DNA from: an uncultured Mediterraneibacter sp.
GTDB lineage: Bacteria > Bacillota > Clostridia > Lachnospirales > Lachnospiraceae
Reading direction: 5' to 3'
Assembly: GCF_934330165.1 (NCBI RefSeq)
Contig: NZ_CAKRGI010000031.1
Coordinates: 1 to 27,270 of the forward strand
DNA length: 27,270 bases
Below the pieces are notes generated by a model. It was not told where the DNA came from. It worked only from the letters and a program-made list of their open reading frames with translations, and did not search any database. Position 1 is the stretch's first letter, and every line of letters starts with the position of its first letter. Positions 26,459-27,270 of this stretch are shown here, one piece after another. The position numbers and the translations under genes are program-made.

Positions 26459-27124
26459 ATGAGTGATTTTTTGATTACGGCAGAGGGCGGACTGACAACT
26501 GCCGGATATGTAGTGTGTATTGTATGTGGAATTGTGCTGTTGGGGATTGCAGCTTATATGGCAGGAAAGCATACAGATCGGAAGAAAATGTCGACAAAAC
26601 AGCTGGTTTTTTGTGCCGCGGCAATGGCAATGGCATTCATTACTTCTTATATCAAGATTTTTCAGATGCCGTGGGGTGGAAGTGTAACGCTTTGCAGTAT
26701 GCTGTTCATCGTACTGGTTGCGAACTGGTATGGTGCAGGAACCGGAATTTTTGTCGGTCTTGCATACGGAATCCTTCAATTTATACAAGAGCCATATGTG
26801 CTTTCATTCTTTCAAGTATGCTGTGACTATATCTTAGCATTTGCAGCACTTGGTATGGCAGGATTCTTTGTGAAACAGAAAAGTGGACTTGTTAAAGGAT
26901 ATATTGCCGCAGTAATTGCAAGAGGTGCATTTCATGCACTGGGCGGATATCTCTATTGGATGGATTATATGCCTGACAATTTCCCGAAAGCACTTGCAGG
27001 TGTATATCCGATCGCTTATAACTACAGTTATCTTCTGGCAGAGGGCGTGATCACGGTTATCCTGATCTCGATACCGGCAGTGAAGCGGGCGATCGCTTCT
27101 GTTAAGCAGATTGCGGTAGAGTAA
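26459..27124 (+). CDS. thiT: ECF transporter thiamine-binding S component ThiT
   Basis: Membrane protein that binds thiamine and works with a shared ECF energising module (EcfA, EcfA', EcfT), not encoded here. The 221 residues have about six hydrophobic segments. ThiT landmarks are WGGSVTLCSMLFIVLVANWY, GIFVGLAYGILQFIQEPY, FQVCCDYILAFAALGMAGF, ARGAFHALGGYLYW and AYNYSYLLAEG, which include the aromatic, His and Asn ligand positions known from the Lactococcus protein. The N-terminal 40 residues add a first hydrophobic segment beyond the usual start. Its Shine-Dalgarno (GAGGAGG) lies inside the 3' end of glpK, so translation is coupled. No TPP riboswitch is visible before the operon. Confidence 0.85.
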   Translation: MSDFLITAEGGLTTAGYVVCIVCGIVLLGIAAYMAGKHTDRKKMSTKQLVFCAAAMAMAFITSYIKIFQMPWGGSVTLCSMLFIVLVANWYGAGTGIFVGLAYGILQFIQEPYVLSFFQVCCDYILAFAALGMAGFFVKQKSGLVKGYIAAVIARGAFHALGGYLYWMDYMPDNFPKALAGVYPIAYNYSYLLAEGVITVILISIPAVKRAIASVKQIAVE

Positions 27125-27270
27125 AAATTTGTAGTTGTTGGGAGAAAATATACAGGCAGCAGGGAGTTCTTTGATAGAAGAGCGTCCATATCTGCACTTG
27201 TTGTTGCATCGCAGTGCAGGACCCGCTTTACCTCAGCCCGTTGACAACTTGTAACAGAAACGTGGAAATG
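27125..27270. other. Non-coding sequence after thiT
   Basis: No gene recognised up to the window edge. TGCACT near 27194 can pair with AGTGCA near 27214, but no U-run follows. TTGACA near 27240 could be the -35 of a promoter that continues outside the window. Confidence 0.4.

Overview
The window looks like a chromosomal segment from an anaerobic Firmicute, most likely a Lachnospiraceae gut bacterium of the Dorea / Mediterraneibacter / Blautia kind. That placement is an inference from gene content and protein style: a LysRS with a C-terminal tRNA-binding domain, a CIRCE-controlled lon, (S)PxTG-anchored surface proteins, an ECF-type ThiT and strong AGGAGG ribosome sites. I did not make a database match.

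Layout. 1-437 is non-coding and holds a terminator. 438-4329 is a leftward housekeeping block: dusB, greA and lysS, with a perfect sigma-A promoter in front of greA. 4500-8968 runs rightward: lon, behind a promoter with a CIRCE operator, then a SulP transporter with a long charged tail. 9119-12762 is a divergent pair of a sortase-type surface protein (left) and a large two-HTH putative regulator (right). 12833-14107 is a FliB-type lysine methylase (left). 14333-16720 holds a MATE exporter and a SpoU-class RNA methyltransferase (right), separated by three 46-bp tandem repeats. 16809-21269 is a second divergent surface-protein/regulator pair. 21408-24663 is citrate synthase and a second SulP transporter (left). 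24956-27124 is a tightly coupled glpK-thiT pair (right).

The most unusual content is the duplicated surface-protein/regulator cassette. The two surface proteins have unrelated ectodomains but nearly the same cell-wall anchor. The two regulators are close paralogues. The two intergenic regions share a 30-bp dyad centred on CAATTG, placed exactly 41 bp from the -10 of each surface gene. The mRNA ends also share structure: a 5' hairpin with CCTGCC in its loop about 41-42 nt after the -10, a small hairpin just before the Shine-Dalgarno, and a 3' hairpin whose stems differ by compensatory changes. The second regulator has lost its first HTH through two deletions and a frame change, so the intact first regulator may control both surface genes. 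This reads as a modular system for swapping surface ectodomains under one regulatory architecture. Its function is not known to me.

No tRNA, rRNA, CRISPR array, transposase or sortase gene was seen.
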